Shown piece by piece: positions 9,678 through 19,105 of a DNA stretch of 64,000 nt. Source of the stretch: Gluconobacter thailandicus F149-1 = NBRC 100600 (GTDB lineage Bacteria; Pseudomonadota; Alphaproteobacteria; Acetobacterales; Acetobacteraceae); contig NZ_BANH01000015.1 in the NCBI RefSeq assembly GCF_000964465.1, positions 62,001-126,000 of the forward strand, in the 5' to 3' direction. Position 1 is the stretch's first letter. Each line of letters starts with the position of its first letter. The notes beneath the pieces are model-generated. The model was not told the DNA's origin. It saw only the letters and a list, made by a program, of their open reading frames with translations, and ran no database searches. The translations under genes were made by a program, and so were the position numbers.

Positions 9678-9716
9678 AAAAAACCGGCTCCTTCGCAAGG
9701 AAGGGCCGGTTTTTTT
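9678..9716 (-). terminator. bidirectional terminator between lipoprotein and ompA-family genes
   Basis: AAAAAACCGGC at 9678-9688 pairs with GCCGGTTTTTT ending near 9715, with an inner CCTTC/GAAGG pair. The A-run on one side and T-run on the other make it usable in both directions. It serves the minus-strand OmpA-family gene. Confidence 0.82.
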
Positions 9717-9739
9717 ATGGCTGCAACGGGTCGGAAAAC

Positions 9740-10888
9740 TTACTTGAAGTCGATTTCCACGCGCCGGTTCTGCGGCTCACGAGCATTGGGGCCAGTCGCG
9801 ACCAGAGGATGCGCTTCGCCATATCCCTGCGTTACGATCAGTCCAGCAGCCACACCATCGCGGATCAGTTCCGCCTTTACGCTCTCGGCGCGATGCTTGG
9901 ACAGGCCAAGATTGTAAGCCTGTCCGCGTGCGCCCGGCTGGGCAGCAGAGCTGTCCGTATAGCCATTGACCTCGATATGCGTGATCTGCGTGGCCGTGGA
10001 ATTCTTTGCCGCCTCTGCCACAACAGATTTCGCACGATCACTCAAAACGGCCGAGTCCCAGTCAAAGAACACAAGATAGGTGCGTGTTGGCGCCGGTGCA
10101 GGAGCGGCAATAGGGGCAGGTGCCGGAGGCGCTGGCGGCGGAGCCGGATTGAACTCGTAACGTAGCCCCAGCATCAGGGAGTGGTTGAAGTCCGTCCGGG
10201 TATTCCGGTTGCCTTCAGAATAACCATAGGCCTGCTTCTGATCCCAGCCACCATAGACGCCGGTTGCCGTGGCATGGTGTCCGTTCGGTCCCAGCAGGGA
10301 ATAGAAACGGTATTCCGTCGTGGCGGACAGGCCAACAACCCAGGGAACCGGGAAGGACAGACCAAAAATGCCCTGATAGGCAAAGTTGCCCGCCGTGCCG
10401 CCCGTGTGCTGATCGAAAGCGCCGTTCGGTGCCCGAACATAGGTGTTCATGGCCTGCCAGCCATAACCAACGCCAGCGCCGAAATACGGGAAGACCCAGG
10501 ATTGCCCGATATCCATATCGAACAGCGCATTGGCCATCACGCCGTATTGCTGCTGACGTCCCCCAACGGAAGACGGAAACAGGCTGCTTCTGAACTGCTG
10601 GAGGCGATTGTTGCGGTAGTTGCCTTCAACTTCGACACGGAAGCCATTTCCAAGCCCCCAGCCAACGCTGCCGATTCCCGTGACGCCAGCCTGATAGTGA
10701 TCACGGCCGCTCGGAAAGACAGGAGAAAGACGCACGGTCTGATCCTGGTTGAAGCTTGCGCCACCTTCGCCTGAAACGTACAGACCTTTGACTGGCTGGG
10801 CCTGTGCGGCCCCCATGACCAGCATCGATACGCCAGCAGTGAGCCCGGCCCGGGCAAGCCAGGTTCTGACAACGGATCGCTGCATCAT
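9740..10888 (-). CDS. OmpA-family outer-membrane protein
   Basis: 382 residues with a signal peptide (GVSMLVMGAAQAQ). The N-terminal part from about 25 to 240 has the alternating aromatic/Gly pattern of an 8-stranded beta-barrel (GLYVSGEGGASFNQ, GWGLGNGFRVEVEGNYRNN, GLRYEFNP). A Pro/Ala linker follows, then a C-terminal OmpA-like peptidoglycan-binding domain (YLVFFDWDSAVLS, EVNGYTDSS, NLGLSKHRAESVK, NRRVEIDFK). It tethers the outer membrane to peptidoglycan. GGAGAGAAATGAC precedes the ATG at 10888; the frame upstream of it is not a signal peptide. Confidence 0.92.
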   Translation of the reverse strand: MMQRSVVRTWLARAGLTAGVSMLVMGAAQAQPVKGLYVSGEGGASFNQDQTVRLSPVFPSGRDHYQAGVTGIGSVGWGLGNGFRVEVEGNYRNNRLQQFRSSLFPSSVGGRQQQYGVMANALFDMDIGQSWVFPYFGAGVGYGWQAMNTYVRAPNGAFDQHTGGTAGNFAYQGIFGLSFPVPWVVGLSATTEYRFYSLLGPNGHHATATGVYGGWDQKQAYGYSEGNRNTRTDFNHSLMLGLRYEFNPAPPPAPPAPAPIAAPAPAPTRTYLVFFDWDSAVLSDRAKSVVAEAAKNSTATQITHIEVNGYTDSSAAQPGARGQAYNLGLSKHRAESVKAELIRDGVAAGLIVTQGYGEAHPLVATGPNAREPQNRRVEIDFK

Positions 10889-11029
10889 GTCATTTCTCTC
10901 CAACCAACCCAATTGAAAGTCTTCTTGCTGAAAGTGCCGGCAATGGCAACGCGCACCATTCCTTAATGGCTGACACGGAAGTTTCACAGTGGGCAGGTTG
11001 ATTGCTCACTGTGTCTTCCGTCCCACAGT

Positions 11030-11368
11030 TCAGTGCATGACGTCCAGATCTGCACGGCGTGATCCCAGAGTGCGCTCCAGCGGAGTCTCTACGTTCCGGA
11101 CTTCAAGTTCGATCAGCCAGAGATCCGGATCATACCGGCGCTGGCGTTCCAGATATTCATCCAATCCTGCCTTCTGCACGTCTGCACGAACCCAGTCGGA
11201 GCCATTTTCTCGCAGGATAGCAATGTTGTCTTCCCGGTCCCGCAAAACAATCAGAACGGCTCCGGCGTCTTCGTCGCCTTTTTTCAGGACCATGGCAGAC
11301 GTCCCATCCGAAGAAATACGACGGATGACGGCGCGGACCCAGAGCCCTGTTTTCAAACGTGCACCCAT
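11030..11368 (-). CDS. DUF1491 family protein
   Basis: A small soluble protein of 112 residues. MGARLKTGLWVRAVIRRISSD and KKGDEDAGAVLIVLRD match the DUF1491 family, which is common in alphaproteobacteria and has no established function. It ends YDPDLWLIELEVRNVET, the conserved C-terminal part. It follows the S41 protease gene by 27 bases on the same strand and is probably cotranscribed. Confidence 0.82.
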   Translation of the reverse strand: MGARLKTGLWVRAVIRRISSDGTSAMVLKKGDEDAGAVLIVLRDREDNIAILRENGSDWVRADVQKAGLDEYLERQRRYDPDLWLIELEVRNVETPLERTLGSRRADLDVMH

Positions 11369-11395
11369 GAAAATATCTCGTCCATTCCTGAAAAT

Positions 11396-13153
11396 TTAGT
11401 GCAGAGGTGCGGTGTTCTCGTCAGGAACAGCCTCGAGGGCTGCTTTGTATGCAGTGACAGAAGACAGCAGGAATCTCGCCGTGTCCATGTCTGCATCCGT
11501 CCCGATCGCGGCTGGACAATGACGTCTTATGTCAAGGATTCGGGAAACCGGAACCGGATAGCGGGCCGCTCTCGCCATTTGAACCGCATTGGCCTGGGGT
11601 ACGGTTCCGACTTTGAGTGCATTGAGTTGCACCTGCAGGTCCTCTGCCCCCCGTGAGGTACACACCTGAGGCATGATGCCCAGCCCCTGAATGGGCCATC
11701 CAAGAGGGGCCTGATTGCGGCTCCAGGTCACGAACAGCTCTCCACCATTCGGCATCTGGCCAATGACCTGTACCAATCCCTTACCCAGGGTTTCACTTCC
11801 GACCACGACTGCCCTTCGGTGATCCGAAAGCGCTGCTGCAAGGATTTCAGCTGCACTGGCCGTTCGTCCATCGACCAGAATGACAATCGGGGCCCCGTTT
11901 GTCATATCGCCGCCCTGAACGGCCCAGATATGGTTGGCCTGAGGGTCGCGCCCATGCGTGGTCACAGCAACGCCGTGATCAAGGAACAGGGCAGCAGCCG
12001 TCACGGCCTGCTGAAGCACGCCGCCCCGGTCTCCACGGAGGTCAATGATGATTCCTGCTGGCCGCTTTGGTGAAGCTTTCGCCCCGGCAGAAGGCTGTCC
12101 ATCGGGGGTTTCATCCTCAACGACCTGATCGAGATACTGGCTGATTTCCTCAGCGGTCTGGACCGAAAAGGAGATGATCCTCAAAAGGGTATAGGGACCA
12201 TCTGCCGACGCAAAAACTGTCTCAGGCGGAACCTGTGCGCGGCGTAGTTTCAGCGTAGACGGGCGCTGCCCACGAGAGGCCAGTGCCAGAGAAATCGAAG
12301 TATGGTCTTCGCCATCGAGCCAGCTTTGGACAATCTCCGGAGACTGACCTCGGGTAGAACGTCCGTTGACAGCGATCAGTCGCTGTCCCGTGTCCACGCC
12401 TGCTTCCCATGCCGGTCCGTTCGCGTTGACAGCCGTTACGATGATCGCATGGCCCTTTGCGCCTAGCGTCAGGCCCACGGTTCCGCTCTGGCCCGTCCGT
12501 TTGGTGCGGTCGGCAATGGACGGGGTTGGGCCAAGATACCGCGAGTACGGATCCATGTGGTTGAACAACTCATCGAAAAACCCCTGAAGAAGCGCATCGG
12601 CGCCTGCCTCACGAATTGTCGATGAATGCTCCCACGCCGCCTGCATGGCAGCGGTCACAAGATCCGCCCAGGCCGCGCGGTTTCCGTCAGCGGGAAAAAC
12701 GCGCTTGAAAAGCAGCGTCTGGCCTTGGGTCATGCTCAGTGTTTCGGGAATGTGCTGCTTGTCATGATCTTCCGCCGGATTGTCCGTCACGGCGATGGTC
12801 GGATCGATAGCCGTCAAACCATCCAGACCCCAGATACAGAATTCACGTGGAGAATGGGCTTCAAGAGTCCGGGGCCCGAGAAAGCCCAGGGCGGCAAAAA
12901 GAACATCCCGTGTCATGCCTGCGGAAAACGCTGGAGCAGCAGGCACGACGGTCTGTGGCTGGGCCGCATTGTCCTGCGCCCAGACATGGTGAAGTGGCAC
13001 TCCCACCGCCAGTACTGCCAGACCTAGAACAAAGACTGGACGGCACGCCGTTGTGCAGAACTGCGACAGAAACAGAGACATAGGGCGTGCGGCGTGGCGC
13101 AAGAACGGGGTCCTCGAAGGCGGGTCAGCAAAAGCGCTTTTCAGCCCTTCCAT
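11396..13153 (-). CDS. S41-family (carboxyl-terminal processing) peptidase
   Basis: A PDZ-containing serine protease of the CtpA/Prc type, about 585 residues. A hydrophobic export segment (VFVLGLAVLAVGVPLHHVWAQ) places it in the periplasm. The PDZ domain is around GTVGLTLGAKGHAIIVTAV. The catalytic Ser is in DGRTASAAEILAAAL and the Lys in ETLGKGLVQVIG. The start is uncertain: ATG 13153, ATG 13081 (directly before a signal peptide) and TTG 13171 are all in frame, none with a good ribosome site. The N-terminal 110 residues before the PDZ are unusual in sequence. The family trims misfolded or envelope proteins. Confidence 0.87.
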   Translation of the reverse strand: MEGLKSAFADPPSRTPFLRHAARPMSLFLSQFCTTACRPVFVLGLAVLAVGVPLHHVWAQDNAAQPQTVVPAAPAFSAGMTRDVLFAALGFLGPRTLEAHSPREFCIWGLDGLTAIDPTIAVTDNPAEDHDKQHIPETLSMTQGQTLLFKRVFPADGNRAAWADLVTAAMQAAWEHSSTIREAGADALLQGFFDELFNHMDPYSRYLGPTPSIADRTKRTGQSGTVGLTLGAKGHAIIVTAVNANGPAWEAGVDTGQRLIAVNGRSTRGQSPEIVQSWLDGEDHTSISLALASRGQRPSTLKLRRAQVPPETVFASADGPYTLLRIISFSVQTAEEISQYLDQVVEDETPDGQPSAGAKASPKRPAGIIIDLRGDRGGVLQQAVTAAALFLDHGVAVTTHGRDPQANHIWAVQGGDMTNGAPIVILVDGRTASAAEILAAALSDHRRAVVVGSETLGKGLVQVIGQMPNGGELFVTWSRNQAPLGWPIQGLGIMPQVCTSRGAEDLQVQLNALKVGTVPQANAVQMARAARYPVPVSRILDIRRHCPAAIGTDADMDTARFLLSSVTAYKAALEAVPDENTAPLH

Positions 13154-13249
13154 ATTGTGACCACGCCACAAACTTCAGCCCCGGTAAAGACACACAGAAG
13201 ACATTGTTGAGAGGAGTGCAACCGGGTCACACCCCCTTTTGACCCTCCC

Positions 13250-15955
13250 TCAGGCCTTTGAGGAAGGGTCTGCTGCCGTTTTCCGCTTCTTCGTTGCAGA
13301 AGCGGGTGATTTGCTCGCCTTGGAAGTTTTTGTTGTGGCGCGCTTGGTTGTCTTCTTGGGAGCGTCCTCGCTAGAAGTTGCATCCGTGGATGCAGTTTTT
13401 TTGCTTTTGACCGTTTTGGTCGCAGCTTTCTTTGCAGTGCTTTTCTTGGCACCACCCTTCAGCGGTTTCCCCTTCTCCGCGAGCAGAGCCACAGCGTCAT
13501 CCAGGCTGATATCGTCCATACCCTGATCCTTGGGCAGGTTGGCAATCAGCTGCCCGTGCTGGGCATAGGGGCCAAACCGTCCCTTCCGGATCATGACAGG
13601 CTCACCATCCTTTGGATGTGCACCCAGGTTGCGAATGGATGCCAGCTTCTTTGCCAGACTGTCGACAGCGCGGTTCAGCCCAACGGTCAGGACGTCATCG
13701 TCCTTGTCCAGAGTGCCGTAGATCGCGCCCATCTTCACATAGGGGCCGAAGCGACCAAGACCTGCTTCGATCTTCTCGCCGGTCTCCGGATGCAGACCCA
13801 CCAGACGCGGCAGGGACAGGAGGCCCAGCGCCTGTTCCATCGTCATGGTGTTGCCGTCCAGACCCTTGGGAATGGTCGTACGTTTGGGCTTGGCCTTCTT
13901 GTCTTCCGGATTGGGCTCGCCCTTCTGGATATAGAGCCCGTATGGGCCGCGCCGGATGGTGATGTCTTCATCTGTCTCTGGGTCTTGTCCCAGAACCTTG
14001 ATCCCATCCTTCAGGCCTTCATCCGCACCTTCGTCAGCGACCAGACGGCGTGTGAACTGGCAGGTCGGGTAGTTGGAGCAGCCGATGAAGGCACCAAACT
14101 TGCCAAGACGCAGCCCCAGACGGCCCGTCCCGCAGGACGTGCAGACGCGGGGATCGGACCCGTCTTCCTTTGGTGGGAAGAAATGGGCGCCCAGATCTTC
14201 ATCCAGAGCGTCAATGACGTCTGAAATCTTCAGATCCTTGGTCTGGGCAACTGCCGCGGAGAAGTCATGCCAGAACGCTGCCATGACATCGTGCCAGTCT
14301 GCCCGACCGCCGGAAATGTCATCCAGCTGCTCTTCAAGAGAGGCCGTGAAGCCCGTATCGACATAGCGCTCAAAGAAGGACGTCAGGAATGCCGTAACCA
14401 GCCGCCCGCGATCTTCCGGCATGAAGCGCTTGGCTTCCATCCGGACATAATTGCGATCCCGCAGAACACTGAGCACGGACGCATAGGTAGACGGACGACC
14501 AATCCCGATCTCTTCCATCTTCTTGACGAGGGACGCTTCGGAATAACGTGGCGGTGGCTGCGTGAAGTGCTGTTCGGCATCCACACCTGTGGTGGAAACG
14601 CGATCACCTTCCTTCATCGCAGGAAGAAGCTTGCCGTCCTCATCTTCGGACTTCGTATCGTCCCGGCCTTCGATGTAGAGCTTCAGAAAGCCATCAAAGG
14701 CGATTGTCGAGCCGGTAGCACGCAACAGCGTCTGGCCACTCGCGTCTGCCAGCGTCACTGCGACCTGATCCAGCTCCGCAGACTGCATCTGGGAGGCCAC
14801 AGCACGCTTCCAGACCAGTTCATAAAGCCGTTTCTGCTCAGGGGACAGGGCATGAGCAACCTGGGCGGGCGTCCGGAAGACATCTGTCGGACGTACGGCT
14901 TCATGCGCTTCCTGAGCGTTCTTGGCTTTGGTGGAGTAGGCGCGGGGATAGTCAGGAACGTATTCGTCCCCGAAAGCCTTGCCGATATGCCCACGGATTG
15001 CCCCGATAGCTTCCTTGGCCATCGTGACACCATCGGTTCGCATATAGGTGATAAGACCGATCGTCTCACCACCCAGATCTACACCTTCATAGAGTTGCTG
15101 GGCCGTACGCATCGTCGTCTGGGCGCTCATGCCCAACTTGCGGGAGGCTTCCTGCTGCAATGTGGACGTCGTGAATGGCGGGGGCGGGTTCCGCTTCGTC
15201 CGCTTGCGCTCAACGGACCGGACCGTGAACTGACCGGCTTGTACGATGTCACGGGCTTCAAACGCCAATGTCTCGTTATTGAGGTCGAACTGGTCGAGCT
15301 TGTTACCCTTGAGATGCGTCAGGCGCGCCTGAAATGCAGCCTTGGCGGGTGTGTTGAAGCCGCCTGTGACGGTCCAGTATTCCTTGGGACGGAAGACCTC
15401 GATCTCCGCTTCACGCTCACAGATCAGGCGCAGTGCCACGGACTGCACCCGGCCAGCGCTCTTGCTGCCCGGCAGCTTGCGCCAAAGAACCGGCGACAGC
15501 GTGAAGCCCACCAGATAGTCCAGCGCACGCCGGGCCAAATAAGCGTCAATCAGCGGCTGGTCCAGTTCACGCGGGCCAGCCATGGCGGCCGTAACGGCAG
15601 CTTTCGTGATTTCGTTGAAGGTGACGCGATGAACGTCGATTCCCTTCAGAAGCTTCTTTTCTTCCAGAACGCTGCGGACATGCCAGGAAATGGCTTCACC
15701 TTCGCGATCCGGGTCAGTGGCCAGATAGAGGTTCTTGGCCCCCTTGAGGGCCTTGGCGATCGCCGCGATCTGTTTGGAGCCACGGTCGTCCGTCTGCCAG
15801 CTCATGGCAAAGTTCTCGTCCGGGCGGACACTGCCATCCTTGGGCGGCAGATCCCGCACGTGACCGAAGGAAGCAAGAACGGTAAACCCGCTTCCCAGAT
15901 ACTTGTTGATCGTCTTGGCCTTTGCCGGGCTCTCGACTACCACAACGTCTGTCAT
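13250..15955 (-). CDS. topA: DNA topoisomerase I
   Basis: Type IA topoisomerase of about 901 residues that relaxes negative supercoils. It has the TOPRIM start VVVVESPAKAKTINKYLG, then ATDPDREGEAISWHV, and the active-site Tyr in GLITYMRTDGVTM. One four-Cys zinc ribbon follows (VCTSCGTGRLG, IGCSNYPTCQFTRR), then repeated C-terminal modules (RFGPYVKMG, RFGPYAQHG). The last 80 residues are a Lys/Ala/Thr-rich basic tail. GGAG six bases upstream supports ATG 15955 over the in-frame GTG at 15979, which overlaps the dprA stop. It continues the gltX-to-topA run. Confidence 0.96.
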   Translation of the reverse strand: MTDVVVVESPAKAKTINKYLGSGFTVLASFGHVRDLPPKDGSVRPDENFAMSWQTDDRGSKQIAAIAKALKGAKNLYLATDPDREGEAISWHVRSVLEEKKLLKGIDVHRVTFNEITKAAVTAAMAGPRELDQPLIDAYLARRALDYLVGFTLSPVLWRKLPGSKSAGRVQSVALRLICEREAEIEVFRPKEYWTVTGGFNTPAKAAFQARLTHLKGNKLDQFDLNNETLAFEARDIVQAGQFTVRSVERKRTKRNPPPPFTTSTLQQEASRKLGMSAQTTMRTAQQLYEGVDLGGETIGLITYMRTDGVTMAKEAIGAIRGHIGKAFGDEYVPDYPRAYSTKAKNAQEAHEAVRPTDVFRTPAQVAHALSPEQKRLYELVWKRAVASQMQSAELDQVAVTLADASGQTLLRATGSTIAFDGFLKLYIEGRDDTKSEDEDGKLLPAMKEGDRVSTTGVDAEQHFTQPPPRYSEASLVKKMEEIGIGRPSTYASVLSVLRDRNYVRMEAKRFMPEDRGRLVTAFLTSFFERYVDTGFTASLEEQLDDISGGRADWHDVMAAFWHDFSAAVAQTKDLKISDVIDALDEDLGAHFFPPKEDGSDPRVCTSCGTGRLGLRLGKFGAFIGCSNYPTCQFTRRLVADEGADEGLKDGIKVLGQDPETDEDITIRRGPYGLYIQKGEPNPEDKKAKPKRTTIPKGLDGNTMTMEQALGLLSLPRLVGLHPETGEKIEAGLGRFGPYVKMGAIYGTLDKDDDVLTVGLNRAVDSLAKKLASIRNLGAHPKDGEPVMIRKGRFGPYAQHGQLIANLPKDQGMDDISLDDAVALLAEKGKPLKGGAKKSTAKKAATKTVKSKKTASTDATSSEDAPKKTTKRATTKTSKASKSPASATKKRKTAADPSSKA

Positions 15956-15975
15956 TGCCACTCCGGTTTTCCGCG

Positions 15976-17163
15976 TCACTTCCTGTTCGGCTGTAACGCC
16001 ACGCGTCCGCCGGGCACGAACTCAACGACGCCTCCAAGCTCAAGCTCGGTAAGCACCGACAGTACTGCCGAAACGGAGAACTGGCAGCGGCGCATCACCT
16101 CGTCAACCGTTACCGGTATCACGGAAAGCAGCGGGAGGACTTTTTCGAGAACCAGATCAGGGTCTTCCCATGGCTCGGACGCCTCCATACCCCATGGCAT
16201 GCAAGGTTCTGAAAAGCCTTGGAAAAGAGCCGTATTCTGCTGGTTCTTCATCCATGGTGGCAAGAGGGGGTCCGGAAGCTCCGAGGGCAGACAGGAAAGA
16301 ATATCCTGCACATTTTCCGTGAGCGTCGCTCCGTGTCGCAAAAGGTCATTTCCGCCCCGGGACCGCGGATCCAGCGGAGAGCCGGGTACGGCATACACCT
16401 CCCGATCATAGGATAGGGCCAGACTGGCCGTAATCAGCGTGCCAGAGTGCATAGCCGCTTCTACGACCACACATCCCAGCGAGATCCCCGCAATCAGCCG
16501 GTTTCGGCGCGGAAAATGTCTGGCCTGAGGAATCGTTCCCAGTGGCGCTTCCGTCACGACACACCCGCGTTCCGCAATGCTGGCCTGTAGTTTTGCATTT
16601 TCTGGCGGATAGACGTGATCCAACCCTCCGGCGACGGCCGCCGTCGTCAGGCTGGGATAAAGGGCCGCCTCATGTGCCGCCGAATCGATGCCGCGTGCCA
16701 GACCGGAGATAACGCAGATGCCCGAGTCCGCCAGTTCAGCAGACAGGCTTTCCGCCATACGAATCCCCGCCGCAGAGGCATTTCTTGCGCCCACGATTCC
16801 AACCGAACGAAGGGATAGCTTCGTGGGGTCACCCTGAACGAACAGAACGGGCGGGGCATCCTTGATGAAGGACAGCATCAAGGGGTACGCCGCATCGCCC
16901 CGAATCAGAACGTCTCCGCCCATTCTGTGCAGGGCTTCGATTTCAGAAGCCATCTGAGCGGCGGACGGAATGGATGGAAGATCAAGACGTCCCGCCTGAC
17001 GCATCCGGTCCGGAAGAGCCTCCACGGCTGCCGTCGGGCCGCCATACTGACAAAGCAGCCGGGAAAAATTGATCGGACCGACACCCGGCGTCCGGGCAAG
17101 CCGCATTGCGTCGAGTCGGTCTTGATCAGACAGCCGGAATGGAGGAGCGGAAAACGTCGTCAT
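15976..17163 (-). CDS. dprA: DNA-processing protein DprA
   Basis: 395 residues. DprA binds incoming single-stranded DNA and loads RecA in natural transformation. The Rossmann-like core is clear: SVGIVGARNASAAG near 128, ICVISGLARGIDSAAH, AVAGGLDHVYPPEN, FPRRNRLIAGIS and EAAMHSGTLITA. A C-terminal winged helix follows (VTVDEVMRRCQFSVSAVLSVL). AGGAGCGAAAAC precedes the ATG at 17163. It is followed within 20 bases by topA, the dprA-topA order common in alphaproteobacteria. comEC is also in this window. Confidence 0.95.
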   Translation of the reverse strand: MTTFSAPPFRLSDQDRLDAMRLARTPGVGPINFSRLLCQYGGPTAAVEALPDRMRQAGRLDLPSIPSAAQMASEIEALHRMGGDVLIRGDAAYPLMLSFIKDAPPVLFVQGDPTKLSLRSVGIVGARNASAAGIRMAESLSAELADSGICVISGLARGIDSAAHEAALYPSLTTAAVAGGLDHVYPPENAKLQASIAERGCVVTEAPLGTIPQARHFPRRNRLIAGISLGCVVVEAAMHSGTLITASLALSYDREVYAVPGSPLDPRSRGGNDLLRHGATLTENVQDILSCLPSELPDPLLPPWMKNQQNTALFQGFSEPCMPWGMEASEPWEDPDLVLEKVLPLLSVIPVTVDEVMRRCQFSVSAVLSVLTELELGGVVEFVPGGRVALQPNRK

Positions 17164-17204
17164 GTTTTCGCTCCTATCCAAAAAATCTTAACGACCGCTT
17201 AAGG

Positions 17205-17834
17205 TCAGGAAGATTTCGTTTTTGCGTTTACGCGTGGTTCATTGCCTGTCAGCAGACGAACGATATTGCTGTAATGCCGAATCCAGATCAGTAAAGCGAT
17301 GAAAGCTGTTGCAGTCGGAATAGGAGCATTCACGCCCTGACCCTTCATGACCACCATCAGGATGGGTGCCACAAGGAAGGCGGACAGGGCTCCGGCTGAG
17401 GAAATCCGGCTCAGACGTGCCACAACCAGCCAGACCACGCAGCAGGCGATCCCGACAGGCCAACTCAAGACCCAGATCGTTCCAAGACCAGTCGCCACGC
17501 CTTTGCCGCCCCGGAACCCAAGCCAGACCGGGAAGCAGTGCCCAACCACAACAGCGACTGCTGCCACGGCCATCGCCAGCGAGGGTTGGTCACCACCGAG
17601 TCGCAGAGCCAGGAACACGGCTAGTGCACCTTTGAGAGCATCCAGCAGCAGCGTTGCAGCAGCCAACCCCTTGCGCCCGGTGCGCAGAACGTTCGTCGCG
17701 CCGATATTGCCGGACCCAATCTGGCGAATGTCTCCGCCACCCGTAGCCGCCGTGAGGATCAGCCCGAAGGGAATACTGCCTAGGCCATAGGCCATCGCAG
17801 CAATCAGGAACAGGCTTGGATGAGACAGCGTCAT
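17205..17834 (-). CDS. plsY: acyl-phosphate:glycerol-3-phosphate acyltransferase
   Basis: A 209-residue integral membrane enzyme that makes lysophosphatidic acid from acyl-phosphate and glycerol 3-phosphate, the first step of phospholipid synthesis. The three conserved motifs are present: GSIPFG near 19, GSGNIGATNVLR near 41, and GHCFPVWLGFRGGKGVATGLG near 98. The length is normal. Its ATG overlaps the pyrC stop (ATGA), so it is translationally coupled to pyrC. Confidence 0.95.
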   Translation of the reverse strand: MTLSHPSLFLIAAMAYGLGSIPFGLILTAATGGGDIRQIGSGNIGATNVLRTGRKGLAAATLLLDALKGALAVFLALRLGGDQPSLAMAVAAVAVVVGHCFPVWLGFRGGKGVATGLGTIWVLSWPVGIACCVVWLVVARLSRISSAGALSAFLVAPILMVVMKGQGVNAPIPTATAFIALLIWIRHYSNIVRLLTGNEPRVNAKTKSS

Positions 17835-19105
17835 GCCAGCCCCTCAGCCGTGAAAACCTCCGTGCCGCGACGGAACGTGCGTAGCACGCGGCCCTTCAGC
17901 TTTTGGCCATCAAAAGGCGTATTCTGGGCACGTCCCGGTAGTTCGCCAGCACGAACTTCCCAAACTGCTTCCGGATCAAACAGACAGAGATCCGCATCCT
18001 GACCAACGGCCAGCGTGCCCGCTGAAATCCGCAGCAGGGAGGCCGGAGCACAGGTCACAAGCCGCAGAGCCTCCATCAAAGGCAGGCCGGCACCAAGGGT
18101 GACGCCAAGAAGCGTGACCAGCCCTGTTCCGCCTGCGCGAGCCTGTGCAAAGGGGAGGCGCTTGTCGTCCGCATCGGCGGGGGCATGATCGGATGCCACG
18201 GCATCAATCGTTCCATCAGCCAGCGCCGCACAGACGGCAGCCCGATCCGATTCGGAGCGAAGAGGCGGAGAAAACTTCGCATAGGTACGAAAATCCCCAA
18301 TGTCCTCTTCCGTCATGGCGAAATAGGGCGGTGCCGTATCGCACGTCACCTTGATGCCTCGTGCCTTGGCGGCCCGGATCAGGTCCAGCCCCTCAGCCGT
18401 GGAGACATGGGCGAAATGCAGACGGGCCCCCGTCATTTCCGCCAGACGCAGATCACGGCCAATCATGATCGCTTCAGCGGCGGCAGGAACCTGTGGCAGC
18501 CCCAGACGAACTGCCAGCGCACTTGCAGTCGCGCAGGCTCCCTTGGCGAGCGAAGGCTCTTCCGGATGCTGCACAACAAGCGCGTCGAGAAAGCGGGAAT
18601 AGGACAGCAGATTACGCATCTGCTTGGCATCCGCGATGGCGCGCGTGCCGTCCGTGAATGCTACGGCACCGGCGTCCTGCAACAGACCCAGCTCCGCCAT
18701 GTCTCCGCCCTCGCAGCCACGTGTCAGCGCGCCATAGGGGTGAATGGAGACCATGCCCGTCTCTTCGCCGCGCACTTTCAGAAGATGCACCAGAGCCGGA
18801 TTGTCGATCGCTGGGGAGGTGTTGGGCAGGACAGCTATGGTGGTAATTCCACCCGCCACGGCAGCCCGTGCGCCTGACTTGACACTCTCACGGTATTCGA
18901 AGCCCGGCTCGCCCAGAGCCACACGCATATCCACAAGTCCAGGGCATAGAACTGCACCCTGACCATCAATCACGCACGCCCCTTCGGGCGTCTCAGGGCT
19001 GTCGATAGCGGCAATACGACCATCTTCAACCGTCAGGCGTCCTACGCCATCCCGACCAGAGGCGGGGTCAATCAGGCGGACATTCTCAAAAACAGTTATT
19101 GTCAT
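17831..19105 (-). CDS. pyrC: dihydroorotase, alphaproteobacterial type without the HxH metal motif
   Basis: A 424-residue amidohydrolase-fold protein of pyrimidine biosynthesis (carbamoyl aspartate to dihydroorotate). [19 protein letters not shown] at 56-74 replaces the canonical D-x-H-x-H...R-D-P-G; the two metal-binding His are Arg61 and Ala63. Other family positions remain: [20 protein letters not shown], and [16 protein letters not shown] with the catalytic-site Asp. It overlaps pyrB by ATGA, and PyrC-like proteins of this kind are known as partners of aspartate carbamoyltransferase. Whether it is catalytic or structural (PyrX/PyrC' type) cannot be decided here. Confidence 0.9.
   Translation of the reverse strand: MTITVFENVRLIDPASGRDGVGRLTVEDGRIAAIDSPETPEGACVIDGQGAVLCPGLVDMRVALGEPGFEYRESVKSGARAAVAGGITTIAVLPNTSPAIDNPALVHLLKVRGEETGMVSIHPYGALTRGCEGGDMAELGLLQDAGAVAFTDGTRAIADAKQMRNLLSYSRFLDALVVQHPEEPSLAKGACATASALAVRLGLPQVPAAAEAIMIGRDLRLAEMTGARLHFAHVSTAEGLDLIRAAKARGIKVTCDTAPPYFAMTEEDIGDFRTYAKFSPPLRSESDRAAVCAALADGTIDAVASDHAPADADDKRLPFAQARAGGTGLVTLLGVTLGAGLPLMEALRLVTCAPASLLRISAGTLAVGQDADLCLFDPEAVWEVRAGELPGRAQNTPFDGQKLKGRVLRTFRRGTEVFTAEGLA

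Noticed and set aside
14267-16411. 714-residue open frame on the plus strand
   Set aside because: It lies antisense to topA and the end of dprA, both unmistakable. Its sequence has no domain pattern and is rich in Arg, His and Gly, as expected from a GC-rich shadow frame.
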